In this document: positions 15,338 to 16,057 of the stretch, in pieces
Position numbering within the stretch: position 1 is the stretch's first letter
Layout of the letters: each line of letters starts with the position of its first letter
Assembly: GCA_900552115.1 (NCBI GenBank)
Contig: URYP01000044.1
Coordinates: forward strand, 1 to 16,057
Direction of reading: 5' to 3'
Origin: an uncultured Oscillospiraceae bacterium
Lineage (GTDB): Bacteria; Bacillota; Clostridia; Oscillospirales; Acutalibacteraceae
DNA length: 16,057 nucleotides
The notes under the pieces: generated by a model
What the model was told of the DNA's origin: nothing
Database searches by the model: none
What the model saw: only the letters and a program-made list of their open reading frames with translations
Position numbers and translations under genes: made by a program

Positions 15338-15640
15338 GCTCCGCATGCGCCCTACGGTCCCGTCGCGCTCGCGGCAACGCTGCAGCTCGACGTCTGCACG
15401 CCCAATGTGTTCATCCAGGAGCAGAGCCTCGGCATTCACTACAACCAGGGGTTCGACCTGCTCGACTTTGTCAGCAACAAGGAGATCTTCCAGTTCGAGC
15501 AGGGCTACCTCCCCATCCCCGAGGGGCCGGGCCTGGGCATCACCGTCGACGAGGAGAAGGTCCGCGAGGTGAGCCTCGAGGGGCTCAGCTGGGACAACCC
15601 CCGTTGGCGCAACTACGACGGAACCATCGCCGAGTGGTAG
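15338..15640 (+). pseudogene. dgoD: D-galactonate dehydratase C-terminal fragment (enolase superfamily)
   Basis: The last 100 residues of a DgoD-type dehydratase, which converts D-galactonate to 2-keto-3-deoxygalactonate. They align by eye with E. coli DgoD from its catalytic-histidine motif onward: APHAPYGPVALAA here versus APHCPLGPIALAA, then IQEQSLGIHYNQG, LLDFVSNKE, GPGLGITVDE and a terminal WDNPRW with IAEW. About 280 N-terminal residues, including the metal ligands, are absent. Upstream is the terminator and non-coding element, with no ribosome site. The codons are GC-rich, ending mostly in C or G, unlike everything to the left. It is therefore a truncated gene or one side of a chimeric join. 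The linked dehydrogenase downstream fits a sugar-acid catabolic operon. Confidence 0.8.
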
Positions 15641-15667
15641 CGGAGAGCACCCACCGAAAGGAGCACC

Positions 15668-16057
15668 ATGAGCGAGACCATGAACGCAGGAGTCTTCCAC
15701 GGCATCGAGGACATTCGCTACGAGCGCGTCCCCGTTCCCCAGATCGGGCCCGACGAGTTCCTCCTCAAGGTCCGTGCCGTGGCTATCTGCGGCAGCGACC
15801 TGCGCACCTACCAGCACGGCCACGCCAAGGTCAAGACTCCGCAGATTCTTGGGCACGAGTTCGCCGGCGACGTGGTTGAGGTCGGGGCAAACGTCGAGGG
15901 CGTCTCCGTTGGCGACCGCGTGAGCGTTCACCCGGGGATTCCCTGCGGGCACTGCTACTACTGCCAGCGTGGCCTGCAGAACCTGTGCGTCGACCGCCCT
16001 GGCATCGGGACCGTGCTCCCGGGCGCCTTTGCCGAGTACGTGAAGGCATGGTTTGCC
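15668..16057 (+). CDS. Zinc-dependent alcohol dehydrogenase (MDR family), N-terminal part, runs off right edge
   Basis: 130 residues of a medium-chain zinc dehydrogenase of the sorbitol/threonine dehydrogenase type. The catalytic-zinc site is intact: C41 in AICGSDL and H63-E64 in LGHEFAGDVVEVG. The four structural-zinc cysteines are C93, C96, C99 and C107. The GDRV motif is at 82-85. The NAD-binding half lies beyond the window. The ATG at 15668 has an AAAGGAG site 5 bases upstream. It starts 27 bases after the dgoD-like stop, so the two belonged to one operon. It may oxidise a sugar acid or polyol. Codon use is GC-rich like the dgoD fragment, suggesting a Coriobacteriia-type source. Confidence 0.9.
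   Translation, partial: MSETMNAGVFHGIEDIRYERVPVPQIGPDEFLLKVRAVAICGSDLRTYQHGHAKVKTPQILGHEFAGDVVEVGANVEGVSVGDRVSVHPGIPCGHCYYCQRGLQNLCVDRPGIGTVLPGAFAEYVKAWFA

Noticed and set aside
14978..15952. 324-codon minus-strand open frame
   Set aside because: It crosses two terminators, the hairpin element, the composition break and the antisense of dgoD and the dehydrogenase. Its sequence is low-complexity in the GC-rich part; it is a shadow.

Overview
The window looks like a piece of a low-to-mid GC Firmicutes (Clostridia, Oscillospiraceae-like) chromosome from base 1 to about 15,330. It has strong AGGAGG-type ribosome binding sites, TTGACA-17-TATAAT-type promoters, compact mostly minus-strand operons and U-tract terminators. 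From about 15,340 to the right edge the sequence changes abruptly to GC-rich, C/G-ending codons on the plus strand (Coriobacteriia/Actinobacteria-like). A truncated galactonate dehydratase starts there without its N-terminal three quarters, so the join may be a recombination scar or an assembly chimera.

Layout. 1-232: start of an unrecognised helical protein leaving the left edge, with its own promoter. 529-3184: DUF6512 membrane protein, MFS exporter and TetR repressor, all minus strand. A 17-bp palindrome sits upstream of both tetR and the exporter, making a self-regulated efflux unit. 3349-5797: a small nucleic-acid-repair neighbourhood with an AlkD-like DNA alkylation repair protein and a DUF1801 protein (plus strand), facing DUF5131 and the 3-methyladenine DNA glycosylase Tag (minus strand). 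6004-7998: a large YyaL/DUF255 thioredoxin-fold protein. 8041-8232: a YwbE-type small protein.

8416-14526 is the most interesting part, an apparent RNA-repair cassette on the minus strand. In transcription order it has two overlapping WYL-domain regulator genes, a strong terminator, a ~480-nt non-coding structured region, a slipin (SPFH) gene, the RNA ligase rtcB, a short Cys-rich reading frame and an RlaP/YcgL-type nucleotidyltransferase. The structured region holds a perfect tRNA T-arm stacked on an acceptor-like hairpin that is closed by a loop, the topology of bacterial Y RNAs (YrlA), which are encoded beside rtcBA in Salmonella. No Ro (rsr) gene is visible here. The rtcB frame is broken by an apparent one-base loss, and the small Cys-rich frame also seems to need one base to regain a start codon. 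The cassette is therefore either decaying or carries sequence errors.

14527-15330 has no intact gene: a degraded AT-rich coding remnant, then a hairpin-rich intergenic element bounded by two minus-strand terminators. 15338-16057 holds the truncated dgoD-like gene and the start of a zinc-dependent alcohol dehydrogenase, a likely sugar-acid catabolism pair.
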